From: Deltaproteobacteria bacterium
GTDB taxonomy: Bacteria > Desulfobacterota > DSM-4660 > Desulfatiglandales > HGW-15
Reading direction: 5' to 3'
Assembly: GCA_016926135.1 (NCBI GenBank)
Contig: JAFGPH010000387.1
Coordinates: forward strand, 1 to 7,949
Length of the DNA stretch: 7,949 bases
Below the pieces are notes generated by a model. That model was not told the DNA's origin and did not search any database. It saw only the letters and a list, made by a program, of their open reading frames with translations. Both the position numbers and the translations under genes were made by a program. Shown here piece by piece: positions 1 to 6,447 of the stretch. Position 1 is the stretch's first letter. Every line of letters begins with the position of its first letter.

Positions 1-1179
1 CACAATGAAACCCACGAGCCCTCCCATCAGCAGGATCATGACCGGTTCAATGAGGGCCATGAGCCTTCTGAGCGAGCTTTCCAGTTCCGACTCCATGATC
101 CTGGAAGCACGGTTAAGCATTTCCTCCAGTTGCCCGCTCCGTTCTCCGACGGCGATCATGTTCACCACCACGGGCGGAAAGATCCCATTCTGAGAGAGGG
201 GTCGCGCGATTTCCTTCCCCTCCTTGATTTCGTCCCGGGCCTTTTCAATTTCCCTGGAAATGAGCGTATTGTCAATGATGTTCTTCACGATGTCGAAGGA
301 TGTCACCACAGGTACCCCGTTGGTCAGGAGTGTCCCCAGGGTCCTGGTGAAACGGGTCATCAGGATCTTCTTGTACTGGGCGCCGAAAATGGGGATTTTG
401 AGCTTCCAGCGGTCGAACCTCTCCTTGCCGCCGGGTGTGCGCCTGTATTTCCTGTAGAACACCATGAGGGCGACAATCACACCAAGAATATAGATCCACG
501 TCCTTTTCAGTATCCCGCTCACGCCCAGCAGGATCAGAGTGGGGAGGGGGAGGGTCTTCTGCATCTCTTCGAAGATCCCGGTGACGGTAGGAATAACAAA
601 GGTGACCAGAAAGGCTACCACCAGAATCCCCACGGCCGCCATCAGGGTAGGGTAGGCGAGAGTCGCAAGGATCCTGGATCTCATCTCGAGTTGACTCTGG
701 ATATAGTCGGCAAGCCTTCGCAGCACGATTTCGAGACTCCCCGACCCCTCCCCCGCCCTCACCATATTCACGTAGAGAGGAGGGAAGTGCCTGGGAAACA
801 ACTTGAAGGAATCGGCAAGGGATGAACCCTTGTTCACTTCCTCCTTGATGACGGAAAGCATTTTCTTCATGGTCTTCTTGTCCGTCTGCTGGATCACGAT
901 CTCAAAGGAGTCCACCACCGGCATGCCTGCCTCTACCAAGGCAGCGAACTGGGTGGTGAAGACGGCGATATCTCCCCCGGTGATCCTCTCCAGGAGGTCG
1001 TGAAAGGAGAATTCCCGCCCCTTTTTTTCAATGGTCTTTTCGGTGGTTTCACTGATGGCTACAGGGTAGAGGTCCATCCGCTTCAGTGTCTGGCCGACAG
1101 ATGTCCTGCTGTCAGACTCGATGATGCCGCTGACCTCTTTGCCTTTGGTGTTCAGTGCTCTGTATTCGTATACGGCCAT
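1..1179 (-). CDS. gspF: Type II secretion system inner-membrane platform protein GspF (C-terminus cut by window edge)
   Basis: This is the integral inner-membrane platform protein of the type II secretion system, which couples the GspE ATPase to pseudopilus assembly. Translation from ATG 1179 stays open for exactly 393 codons to the left edge; the family is about 400-410 residues, so only some 10-15 are missing. The N-terminus MAVYEYRALNTKGKEVSG is the GspF type. Two T2SSF domains are visible at about residues 71-193 and 274-393. Each carries the family motif as an internal duplicate: GEGSGSLE (143-150) and GERSGQLE (345-352). Membrane segments lie near 173-197, 224-243 and from 377 to the edge. 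The start is preceded by a moderate AAGGCGAG-type ribosome site. gspE is not upstream; a glycan ligase-like gene is. PilC of type IV pili is the main alternative, but the N-terminus favours GspF. Confidence 0.9.
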   Translation of the reverse strand, partial: MAVYEYRALNTKGKEVSGIIESDSRTSVGQTLKRMDLYPVAISETTEKTIEKKGREFSFHDLLERITGGDIAVFTTQFAALVEAGMPVVDSFEIVIQQTDKKTMKKMLSVIKEEVNKGSSLADSFKLFPRHFPPLYVNMVRAGEGSGSLEIVLRRLADYIQSQLEMRSRILATLAYPTLMAAVGILVVAFLVTFVIPTVTGIFEEMQKTLPLPTLILLGVSGILKRTWIYILGVIVALMVFYRKYRRTPGGKERFDRWKLKIPIFGAQYKKILMTRFTRTLGTLLTNGVPVVTSFDIVKNIIDNTLISREIEKARDEIKEGKEIARPLSQNGIFPPVVVNMIAVGERSGQLEEMLNRASRIMESELESSLRRLMALIEPVMILLMGGLVGFIV

Positions 1180-1208
1180 AAAATCATCTCGCCTTGCTCG
1201 ACGATTCA

Positions 1209-1235
1209 ATCATACGCAACTTCGTCGCCTTTCAA
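1209..1235 (-). promoter_or_regulatory. Possible sigma-70 promoter for gspF
   Basis: On the minus strand TTGAAA (1235-1230) is followed after 15 bases by TATGAT (1214-1209). Each box differs from consensus at one position, but the spacer is shorter than the usual 16-18. Transcription would start about 20-25 bases before the gspF ATG and just after the hairpin at 1238-1258. This would make gspF independent of the gene upstream. Confidence 0.35.
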
Positions 1236-1258
1236 CAAAGCCCCGCCTCGCGGGACTT
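1234..1258 (-). terminator. Possible weak Rho-independent terminator between the ligase-like gene and gspF
   Basis: Read on the minus strand, AAGTCCCGC (1258-1250) pairs with GCGGGGCTT (1246-1238). This gives 9 pairs with one U-G and a three-base loop. It is followed by a broken U-tract, UGUU. The stem is strong and GC-rich but the U-tract is poor, so termination may be partial. Confidence 0.4.
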
Positions 1259-1263
1259 CATGA

Positions 1264-1291
1264 GAAATCCTGGCCGTCTTTCCAGGATTTC
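1264..1291 (-). other. Perfect 10-bp stem-loop directly after the ligase-like gene
   Basis: GAAATCCTGG (1264-1273) and CCAGGATTTC (1282-1291) form a perfect 10-base inverted repeat with an 8-base loop. It begins two bases past the stop codon of the upstream gene. No U-run follows, so it looks more like a 3'-end or intercistronic stabilising hairpin than an intrinsic terminator. With the second hairpin at 1238-1258 it makes a tandem 3' structure. Confidence 0.65.
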
Positions 1292-1292
1292 A

Positions 1293-3170
1293 TCAGCGCA
1301 GTTTGATCAGTACCTGATCGTGCTCCTTGATGACCCGGTTCACCTCGGCAAGCTTCTGCCCGGCCTCCTGGAAAGTGGGATTGTAATACAACGCCTTCTC
1401 AAAGGAGTGCCTGGCCCCAAAAGGATTGCCCATCTGGAACCTGAGTAAGCCCTTAACATAATAGGCCGCCCAGGGGACTATGTCTCCGTTAAAATCAATG
1501 ATGGCCCTGCTGATGAAGTCCTCAGCCTTTACGAAATCCTTTTTGGAGTTCATGTAAAGCTGGCTTGCCCACATGCAGTAGGCCGTGTTGTGGGGGTCGT
1601 ACCGGATCGCCTTGAGCAAGTGCCTTTCCGCCTCATCCATGTTGCGGTTTGCCAGTGCCTTCTTGTATTTGAAGTGCTCGACCTCCCCCATGAAGGGCTT
1701 TATCCCCGCGAACCAGAGCATCCCGACAATGACCAGGACGATGATGGGGACGGCCAGGACACTGAAGGGGACTCCTCTCCCTCCAGGGGCTCTCATTGTA
1801 TTGAAATTCCTAATGTATAACCCCTCCATCAGGCCCAGCATCAGGGCGGTCATGAACAGGGTAGTGTTGATCCTGAAAGGGAAGAAAAAGACGGCGGTCA
1901 GCAGGACGGCAAGGACCGAGCAGAATGCGGTGGCTGAAATGACCCGGTCCCGCGTTTCCAGTGTCTCGCCGCGGATGACCCTCCACCCATGTCGCATCAC
2001 CGTGATGGTGAAAAGAAGCAGGGCAAAGGCCGCCAGCAGGCCCCCGTCATTCAGGATCTCGAGGTATTCATTGTGGACCCTTCTCGGTTTGGGCTCCGGG
2101 TAATTCCGGAAATAGCCGGGGTCAATCCTGTTGATTTCCGCTTGGGCCGCGTAAACCCCGTTTCTGAACGACCAGAGACCGGTGCCGAAGATGGGGCCCT
2201 GCTTGAAGAGCCACAGGGACCCCTGGTAGTACTTCTGCATCCTGAGCACGAGGGTCTTGGAATTGGTCACATTGCTGAATTCCAGCATCACCTGGAGGCG
2301 TTTGGGTGCGAGGGACCAGAGGAGGAACACGAAGACGACAATGCCGAGCATGAGGGCGATGAACCTGCGCGGGTTTGAGCGTATGCAGCCCGAGACGGAA
2401 AACCGGTGGATCTTCTTCACAAGGAATAGAAAGAGGGGTGCGGTGAGAAGGAATCCCATCCACCCGGCCCGGGCCCTGGAGAAGAGAAAAGCGGCCATGA
2501 TGAAAGGGATCGCCAGGCTCAGGCCGATCAGCAGGCGTCGTTGCCTTGTGAGGAACAGCAGCGAGAGGGCTGCAAAGAGGGGAAAGACGAGGTAGGCCCC
2601 CAGGTAATTGGAGTTGCCTATAGTGCCCATCACGTTGATTCCCGGATGGGCCCACTTGAAGAGCAGGAAGACATTGAAGAACTGAAGCCATGTCTCCACA
2701 GAGACCAGGAATCCGCTCAAGAAGACAACCCCTATCAACCAGAGGGCCTGCCTTTGGTCCAGGTAATAGGACACGAAAAAGAAAAGGAGGAGGCAGGAGA
2801 CGTTCAGGGTGGCTGCCACAGATGTATAATAGTAGTTCTCGGTGTAGAAAAAGGAAAACACGTTCAAAAGGATCAGGAACAGAAGCGCCATAACCGTGGA
2901 TGAAGAAAAAAAGGGGGACTCTCGCCCCAGGAGGATGCGCATGGCGAACAGGCCCACCAAGGATGAAGCGCCCAGGAGGATCAGGAGGTTCTTGGGTGTG
3001 TGGAAGGCGTTGTCCAGGACCCCCGGAACCACCATCAGGGGAACGGAGAAGGTCAGGGTGAGGATGATGAGCGCATAGGGGTTCCATCCGCCCTTTCCCA
3101 CGGCCGGTATGGTTCGCGCTTCCCTCTTCATGGGGTTGATCTCTTGATGTTTTTTGCGTCCTGCGGCCAT
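1293..3170 (-). CDS. O-antigen ligase/polymerase-type (Wzy/WaaL/PglL) membrane protein with C-terminal TPR region
   Basis: This 625-residue polytopic inner-membrane protein has about 10-12 hydrophobic segments in the first 490 residues and a soluble helical tail. Family marks are GNSNYLGAYL near 185-194, SRARAGWMG near 231-239, and a large external loop (about 290-377) ending in HNEYLEILNDGG, the conserved His loop of the O-antigen ligase/Wzy_C superfamily. Residues about 496-624 read as TPR-like helix pairs (for example EAERHLLKAIRYDPHN and GARHSFEKALYYNP). Such enzymes transfer or polymerise undecaprenyl-linked glycans onto lipid A, polymer or pilin. The ATG at 3170 is chosen because AGGA lies seven bases upstream; an in-frame GTG at 3188 would add six residues but lacks that site. 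The gene has its own promoter and lies just before gspF. Acceptor and donor cannot be read from sequence, so no symbol is given. Confidence 0.85.
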   Translation of the reverse strand: MAAGRKKHQEINPMKREARTIPAVGKGGWNPYALIILTLTFSVPLMVVPGVLDNAFHTPKNLLILLGASSLVGLFAMRILLGRESPFFSSSTVMALLFLILLNVFSFFYTENYYYTSVAATLNVSCLLLFFFVSYYLDQRQALWLIGVVFLSGFLVSVETWLQFFNVFLLFKWAHPGINVMGTIGNSNYLGAYLVFPLFAALSLLFLTRQRRLLIGLSLAIPFIMAAFLFSRARAGWMGFLLTAPLFLFLVKKIHRFSVSGCIRSNPRRFIALMLGIVVFVFLLWSLAPKRLQVMLEFSNVTNSKTLVLRMQKYYQGSLWLFKQGPIFGTGLWSFRNGVYAAQAEINRIDPGYFRNYPEPKPRRVHNEYLEILNDGGLLAAFALLLFTITVMRHGWRVIRGETLETRDRVISATAFCSVLAVLLTAVFFFPFRINTTLFMTALMLGLMEGLYIRNFNTMRAPGGRGVPFSVLAVPIIVLVIVGMLWFAGIKPFMGEVEHFKYKKALANRNMDEAERHLLKAIRYDPHNTAYCMWASQLYMNSKKDFVKAEDFISRAIIDFNGDIVPWAAYYVKGLLRFQMGNPFGARHSFEKALYYNPTFQEAGQKLAEVNRVIKEHDQVLIKLR

Positions 3171-3201
3171 CCGGCTTTCCTCGCGCACCGGCGTTCGGGG
3201 A

Positions 3202-3231
3202 ATGATATATACAGGGCAAGAACCCTGTCAA
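3202..3231 (-). promoter_or_regulatory. Sigma-70 type promoter of the ligase-like gene
   Basis: On the minus strand a perfect TTGACA (3231-3226) is followed after 18 bases by TATCAT (3207-3202). With a 16-base spacer, TATATC is an alternative -10. The predicted start is near 3196, giving a leader of about 26 bases before the ATG at 3170. It lies directly behind the terminator of the propeller gene. Confidence 0.6.
3211..3228. promoter_or_regulatory. Operator-like inverted repeat between -35 and -10
   Basis: ACAGGG (3211-3216) and CCCTGT (3223-3228) are perfect inverted arms separated by six bases. They lie in the promoter spacer and overlap the last bases of the -35 box. The placement suits a dimeric repressor. 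No followable hairpin-plus-U-run exists here, and the regulator is unknown. Confidence 0.4.
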
Positions 3232-3246
3232 TTCAAAATGGGTGCC

Positions 3247-3278
3247 AAAAAAGAAGGGGCCTCCGCAGAGGCCCCTTC
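3247..3278 (-). terminator. Strong Rho-independent terminator of the propeller gene
   Basis: Minus-strand RNA folds as GAAGGGGCCTC (3278-3268) against GAGGCCCCTTC (3263-3253). This is an 11-bp perfect stem with a four-base loop, followed at once by six U (3252-3247). It ends the transcript about 40-70 bases after the propeller stop codon and insulates the next gene. Confidence 0.93.
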
Positions 3279-3317
3279 CGATGGTGGTTAATGGTCAGGT
3301 TACATGTGGGTTACTGG

Positions 3318-4925
3318 CTACTGGATGGTGGAGATAAAGCATCCGCCACTTGAACCGGGTTCCGGATCTTTGCGCGGCGGATCATAGCTGTAACCGGTTT
3401 TGGCCTTGTCAAACTTGAACTGCTTCCAGTCGGTGTAACCCACTGCACCGACGCCGCCGTCAATCTGGTAGACGGTGGTGGGGTTAGTATAGGTGGCGGC
3501 ATAGATGTAGCCGGCAGAGATGATCGGATCGGCCACCACCATTTCGGTAACGGTGCTCAGCTTGATGGGATTTCCTGTGGTGGAGTTGAGCACGCACCTC
3601 AGGACAAAGCCCTTGTTGGCGCCGGTCGTGTCGGCCACCGGGATGTACACATACCCGTTGGTAATGGCCGGGGTACCGAAGATCATATAGGTGCCGTCGG
3701 TGTAAGACTTGGCCAGATCGATGGTCCATGTCCTCGTATTGGTGCTGAGGTTGTTGACATTATAGCAGGTGACCGCGCTCATGGTGCAGAGGACGATGTA
3801 CTGGCCGTCCGTCACCGGCGAGGCGCTCACACCGCTTCCGGCAGCGATGGCGCCGTAGGGGGTGTAGTACACCCTTCTGCTCAGGTCGTACTTGTCGTAC
3901 ACCGTGACACCGGCCTGGGTCCCGGTTCCGGCCGCCACCACAAAGATGGAACTGCCGGATACGGCGGGGGTCGGTGTCTGGGCGTGGCTGTAATCCATGT
4001 TGGCCGTGTTGACCACACCCACGGTGCTGACCCCGGCATACAGGTTGTTTCTGTCTGCGAAGCCATATAGGGTCACGCCTGCAGAAGTCTTGTCCCAACC
4101 CAAGACGTAAAGCGAGTTTCCGGAAATAAACGGAGCAGAGAAAAAGCCCGTCACGGTCGAGGAGAACCGGGCAGCACCGACACCGGGGAAGGAATACTGC
4201 CCAAGGACGGCACCGTTGTCCGCATCAATGGAGTACACCGTAGCTCCGGTTCCTGTGGCCGAGATCTCATCGGCACCAACGGCCATGTACAGGGTGGCAC
4301 CGGAGCCCGTTACGCTCTCATCATCCAGGGTCAACGGGGAAACGAGGGCATAGGGGGCATTCGTCGCGACACCGGCGACCGTACCATTGATCGCGATGCC
4401 TCGCTGCCACTTGATGGCACCGGACGTGCCGTCCAGGGCGAGGATCGTTACACCTGTGTTGGCGGGAGTGTAGGCCCCGCCATCCCCGGTGCCCACGCTG
4501 CCCACCGTCTGCGCATTCGGGGCAAGGATCGCGTAGAAGACCGACGTACCGGCCCCTGCCTTTGAGGTGACCACCGGGGCCGATATCAGCGTGACACCGT
4601 TCGCGTAGGGCTGCATGGCAGCAGTTCCGGTGAGCTCTTTCTTCTGCAACGTACCGTCCGCGTTCGTCCTTGCCGAGTCAATGGCAAACACGCTGACGCC
4701 CGCATTAGGCGTAAGTGCTTCCTTCTCATTGTTGAACTGGGCGAAACCCGTCGCTAGGTAAACGGTCGTACCGGCGCCGCTCGCGTTCTGAATCACGACA
4801 GGTCCTCTGGAAACCCTCATCCCCGTCGTGGTATCGTTGATATTGGCACTGTTATCCGCCAAGGCCGTACCGGCGAATGCCGCAATCAGCACCACGACAA
4901 GCCCCATAACAGAAAATCTTTTCAT
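3318..4925 (-). CDS. Secreted PQQ-like beta-propeller protein with C-terminal GGCFIST motif
   Basis: This 535-residue exported protein has a clear Sec signal peptide: MKRF, a hydrophobic run, and probable cleavage after ALA at about residue 23. The mature part is an array of beta-propeller strands of PQQ/WD-like type. The recurring G-[VA]-T-[VL]-Y/F strand appears near 52-57, 76-81, 126-131, 158-163, 209-213, 227-231, 283-287, 339-343 and 384-388, with one classic blade end ALDGTSGAIKW (163-173). Near the end DWKQFKFDKAKTGYS (499-513) has the W-x2-F-x2-D-x3-TG pattern common in such proteins. It is followed by a Pro/Lys/Gly linker and the terminal SSGGCFISTIQ. No PQQ-binding or dehydrogenase residues are evident, so a structural or binding role is likelier than catalysis. 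A GGGAGG ribosome site seven bases before ATG fixes the start. It has its own promoter, long leader and strong terminator, so it is monocistronic. Function unknown. Confidence 0.85.
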   Translation of the reverse strand: MKRFSVMGLVVVLIAAFAGTALADNSANINDTTTGMRVSRGPVVIQNASGAGTTVYLATGFAQFNNEKEALTPNAGVSVFAIDSARTNADGTLQKKELTGTAAMQPYANGVTLISAPVVTSKAGAGTSVFYAILAPNAQTVGSVGTGDGGAYTPANTGVTILALDGTSGAIKWQRGIAINGTVAGVATNAPYALVSPLTLDDESVTGSGATLYMAVGADEISATGTGATVYSIDADNGAVLGQYSFPGVGAARFSSTVTGFFSAPFISGNSLYVLGWDKTSAGVTLYGFADRNNLYAGVSTVGVVNTANMDYSHAQTPTPAVSGSSIFVVAAGTGTQAGVTVYDKYDLSRRVYYTPYGAIAAGSGVSASPVTDGQYIVLCTMSAVTCYNVNNLSTNTRTWTIDLAKSYTDGTYMIFGTPAITNGYVYIPVADTTGANKGFVLRCVLNSTTGNPIKLSTVTEMVVADPIISAGYIYAATYTNPTTVYQIDGGVGAVGYTDWKQFKFDKAKTGYSYDPPRKDPEPGSSGGCFISTIQ

Positions 4926-4943
4926 GCAAAAACCTCCCTTTAG

Positions 4944-5048
4944 TCAATTAAGTGCATTCAACAGAACCACATGTGAAAAAGCCCCACTGGCTTGCGGGTT
5001 ACCAACCCGTTTCTCAGGACGGTACATCACCTCCTTTCCGGCGATCAT
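4944..5048 (-). CDS. Short upstream ORF in the propeller leader (doubtful)
   Basis: A 34-codon frame runs from ATG 5048, with a second in-frame ATG at 5027 (27 codons), to TGA 4946-4944. The stop is 18 bases before the propeller ATG. The longer form begins MIAGKEVMYRPEKR and ends VVLLNALN. Neither start has a normally spaced ribosome site: the perfect Shine-Dalgarno match at 5038-5026 lies between the two ATGs and overlaps the second. It could be a leader peptide, or simply an open frame across a structured RNA; the second seems somewhat likelier. Confidence 0.25.
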   Translation of the reverse strand: MIAGKEVMYRPEKRVGNPQASGAFSHVVLLNALN

Positions 5049-5075
5049 CCTGTCACGGGTGAAAAAGGGCACACT
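4976..5075 (-). promoter_or_regulatory. Structured 5' leader RNA of the propeller gene, candidate riboswitch or attenuator
   Basis: Minus-strand RNA can form a three-part hairpin. P1 is ACCCGU (5060-5055) with ACGGGU (5010-5005). P2 is CAGGA (5052-5048) with UCCUG (5019-5015). P3 is AUCGCC (5045-5040) with GGUGAU (5031-5026), closed by the loop GGAAAGGA. A purine-rich GA/AGAA internal loop separates P1 and P2. A competing hairpin, CGGGUU (5009-5004) with AACCCG (5000-4995), uses the same bases as the 3' side of P1. Next comes AAGCC (4993-4989) with GGCUU (4983-4979), running into a five-U tract (4980-4976), which looks like a weak terminator. Near-direct repeats containing CTTTTTCAC (5067-5059 and 4981-4973) flank the element. 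I do not recognise a known riboswitch class. The folding was done by eye. Confidence 0.5.
5026..5038 (-). promoter_or_regulatory. Internal perfect Shine-Dalgarno sequence without a well-placed start codon
   Basis: GAAAGGAGGTGAT on the minus strand complements the usual bacterial 16S rRNA 3' tail over 13 bases. The only nearby ATG (5027) is two bases past GGAGG, too close for normal initiation. In the folded leader the site lies in the apical loop and the 3' side of P3. It could be a ribosome standby site, a regulated hidden site, or a coincidence within a structured RNA. Confidence 0.4.
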
Positions 5076-5105
5076 TACAGACAGGAATCACAATCTTGAT
5101 GGCGC

Positions 5106-5134
5106 ATGCTACCCGCAGTTTTCGGTTTTGTCAA
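5106..5134 (-). promoter_or_regulatory. Sigma-70 promoter of the propeller gene
   Basis: A perfect TTGACA (5134-5129) and TAGCAT (5111-5106) are separated by exactly 17 bases on the minus strand, with a T-rich stretch just upstream of the -35. The predicted start near 5099 gives an untranslated leader of about 174 bases before ATG 4925, containing the structured element. Confidence 0.65.
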
Positions 5135-5173
5135 CCAAAAAACACAGAATGGCACCTACTTGCGACCAATTTA

Positions 5174-5223
5174 GAGGAAACTCCTCCCCGGGTATCCCTC
5201 CGGAACTCGGGCGCGTTCAGGGA
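5174..5223. repeat. Cluster of short inverted repeats in the divergent intergenic region
   Basis: GAGGA (5174-5178) and TCCTC (5182-5186) form one hairpin. TCCCT-ccg-GAAC (5195-5206) and GTTC-AGGGA (5215-5223) form a second, with nine pairs and a three-base bulge. The palindromes CCCGGG and GAGGCCTC lie beside them. They sit between the two divergent promoters, so they may be protein-binding sites or part of an untranslated transcript. No gene is seen in 5135-5348. Confidence 0.35.
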
Positions 5224-5292
5224 GGCCTCGAGTTCACTACTGCGAGCGATCAATGATGTGGTCCGGGGTATTCTCGGCCTTCGGCAGAATAA

Positions 5293-5322
5293 TTGACCTT
5301 TCGGCCCCCGGGGTGGTAGATT
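5293..5322 (+). promoter_or_regulatory. Possible promoter of the sulfotransferase gene
   Basis: TTGACC (5293-5298) and TAGATT (5317-5322) are 18 bases apart, ending 26 bases before the chosen ATG. The -35 is good and the -10 is mediocre; the spacer is GC-rich. It points away from the propeller promoter, making the region divergent. Confidence 0.3.
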
Positions 5323-5348
5323 GCCCCGCATTGGGGGAGGCAGGGGGT

Positions 5349-6404
5349 ATGGTGAATTCAACTTTTCAGAATTCTTTGGGTTATTTTGGATCGATTCGCG
5401 CGGATGCGCTTGAACGCCTGATCTACGTGGTAGGTTTTGCCCGCGGAGGGACTTCGGTTTTCAGGGATGCGTTGGACATCCACGACCAAATCCTCATGCT
5501 CCCGGAAATGACGCATTTTCTCAACCAGGTCTGGAGGTACCGGTCCAAAGTGCACCAGAGGCTCCTCAGGCAAGTCTTCAGGTTGCCCTCTTTTTACAGG
5601 GAGGAGGCCGTGCTTGCCGGGCTCCCGGAAGACAGGCGATATCTGTTGCAGAGGCACATTGATCAGGCCCTTTCGGGCCGGGACCTCAAACGTATGTGGC
5701 AAATCTACCCACTCATTTACGCCCTCGATCCGGGGAATCACAAGAAAGGGGACGGGATTCTGGCGTGGGGTGACAAGGCGAATGATTTCCATGCGGTGGA
5801 GGATGCAGCCGGGAGCTTCCCCGAGGGAAAATTCATTATGCTTCTGAGGGACCCGAGGTCAGTTGGACTGTCCCAGGCCAAGAGGGCCGTTCTGAAAGAG
5901 ACCCGCCGGCAGGGGAGCGGGGTGAACGATTTGAAACTTGTTGAAGCGTGCGTCAGCTGGCGCAACATGGCTCAGAGAATGCTCGTTTTCGCCAAGAGAC
6001 ACAGGGAGAGGACCATGCTGGTCAGATTCGAGGATTTCCTTGCCGAGCCGGAGGCGACTTTGAACCGTGTCTTTGCATTTACTGTGGGCCTGCCCTTGGA
6101 AGTTGGGCTCCTGAGGGAAAGACTGGGGCGCCTGACGTACGGCGCCACAAACGACCCTTCTGAGAAAGGCGCGGGCCTGAGCACAAGATCCCTGGATCGC
6201 TGGAAGACCCTTTTGACAGAGAAACAGGTGGCCCTGGTTGCGGGAATCGTGGGACCCACCGCGAAGAAGGCGGGCTACGAACTCAGTCCTTCAGGCAAAA
6301 GGGCCAGCCTTTCGTCTCTTCTCGAAAATACACCCACGATAAAACAGAAGATATTGCTTTTACTGAAAATATTCTACCTTCAGGTCAGGGAGGCGTGCCT
6401 CTAA
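5349..6404 (+). CDS. Sulfotransferase family protein (PAPS-dependent type)
   Basis: This 351-residue cytosolic enzyme probably transfers sulfate from PAPS to a hydroxyl or amine of a glycan or lipid. The 5'-phosphosulfate loop reads VVGFARGGTSVF (27-38), after a short beta strand. The 3'-phosphate motif is LLRDPRSVGLSQ (165-176). Further family marks are VRFEDFLAEPEATLNRVF (225-242) and the C-terminal pattern STRSLDRWKTLLT...VGPTAKKAGY (278-310). Length is typical. The canonical Ser/Lys-rich P-loop (KSGTT) is RGGTS here, as in many bacterial members. ATG 5349 is preferred because GGGGGAGG precedes it by eight bases; an in-frame ATG at 5253 would add 32 unlikely residues over the promoter candidate. 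No partner gene adjoins on the same strand. With the ligase-like gene 2 kb away, a surface-glycan substrate is possible but not shown. Confidence 0.85.
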   Translation: MVNSTFQNSLGYFGSIRADALERLIYVVGFARGGTSVFRDALDIHDQILMLPEMTHFLNQVWRYRSKVHQRLLRQVFRLPSFYREEAVLAGLPEDRRYLLQRHIDQALSGRDLKRMWQIYPLIYALDPGNHKKGDGILAWGDKANDFHAVEDAAGSFPEGKFIMLLRDPRSVGLSQAKRAVLKETRRQGSGVNDLKLVEACVSWRNMAQRMLVFAKRHRERTMLVRFEDFLAEPEATLNRVFAFTVGLPLEVGLLRERLGRLTYGATNDPSEKGAGLSTRSLDRWKTLLTEKQVALVAGIVGPTAKKAGYELSPSGKRASLSSLLENTPTIKQKILLLLKIFYLQVREACL

Positions 6405-6447
6405 TGAGGTGTCCCGTGACCGGAGCATCCGCACCTGAAAATTTGCC

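Noticed and set aside
130..825. Long plus-strand open frame opposite gspF
   Set aside because: Its translation is low-complexity His/Gly/Pro-rich, and it is antisense to a confidently recognised gspF; it is a shadow of the minus-strand codons.
2122..3231. 369-codon minus-strand frame overlapping the ligase-like gene
   Set aside because: It is another frame of the same strand with Pro/Gly/His-rich sequence and no family pattern, while the overlapping frame has clear membrane segments and O-antigen ligase motifs.
3318..4925. Propeller protein as a PQQ-dependent dehydrogenase
   Set aside because: Only PQQ-like propeller strands are visible; the tryptophan-rich blades and metal- or cofactor-binding residues of quinoprotein dehydrogenases are not seen.
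4976..5075. Leader read as a GEMM-I cyclic-di-GMP riboswitch
   Set aside because: A CGCAAGCC-like block recalls the GEMM core, but the CAGGGCAAACC entry, the GNRA-capped helix and the 3' GGUAGC...GGUUACC block are not found in order.
4828..5256. Plus-strand frame of 142 codons across the propeller 5' end and leader
   Set aside because: It runs antisense to the signal peptide and the leader, has no recognisable domain, and the promoter and ribosome site evidence supports the minus strand.
5131..5361. Minus-strand 76-codon frame in the divergent region
   Set aside because: It overlaps the propeller promoter and the sulfotransferase start, has no ribosome site of note, and shows no recognisable pattern.
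6407..6436. Terminator after the sulfotransferase gene (AGGTG/CACCT with inner CGG/CCG)
   Set aside because: The stem is interrupted by a nine-base bulge and no U-run follows on the plus strand.
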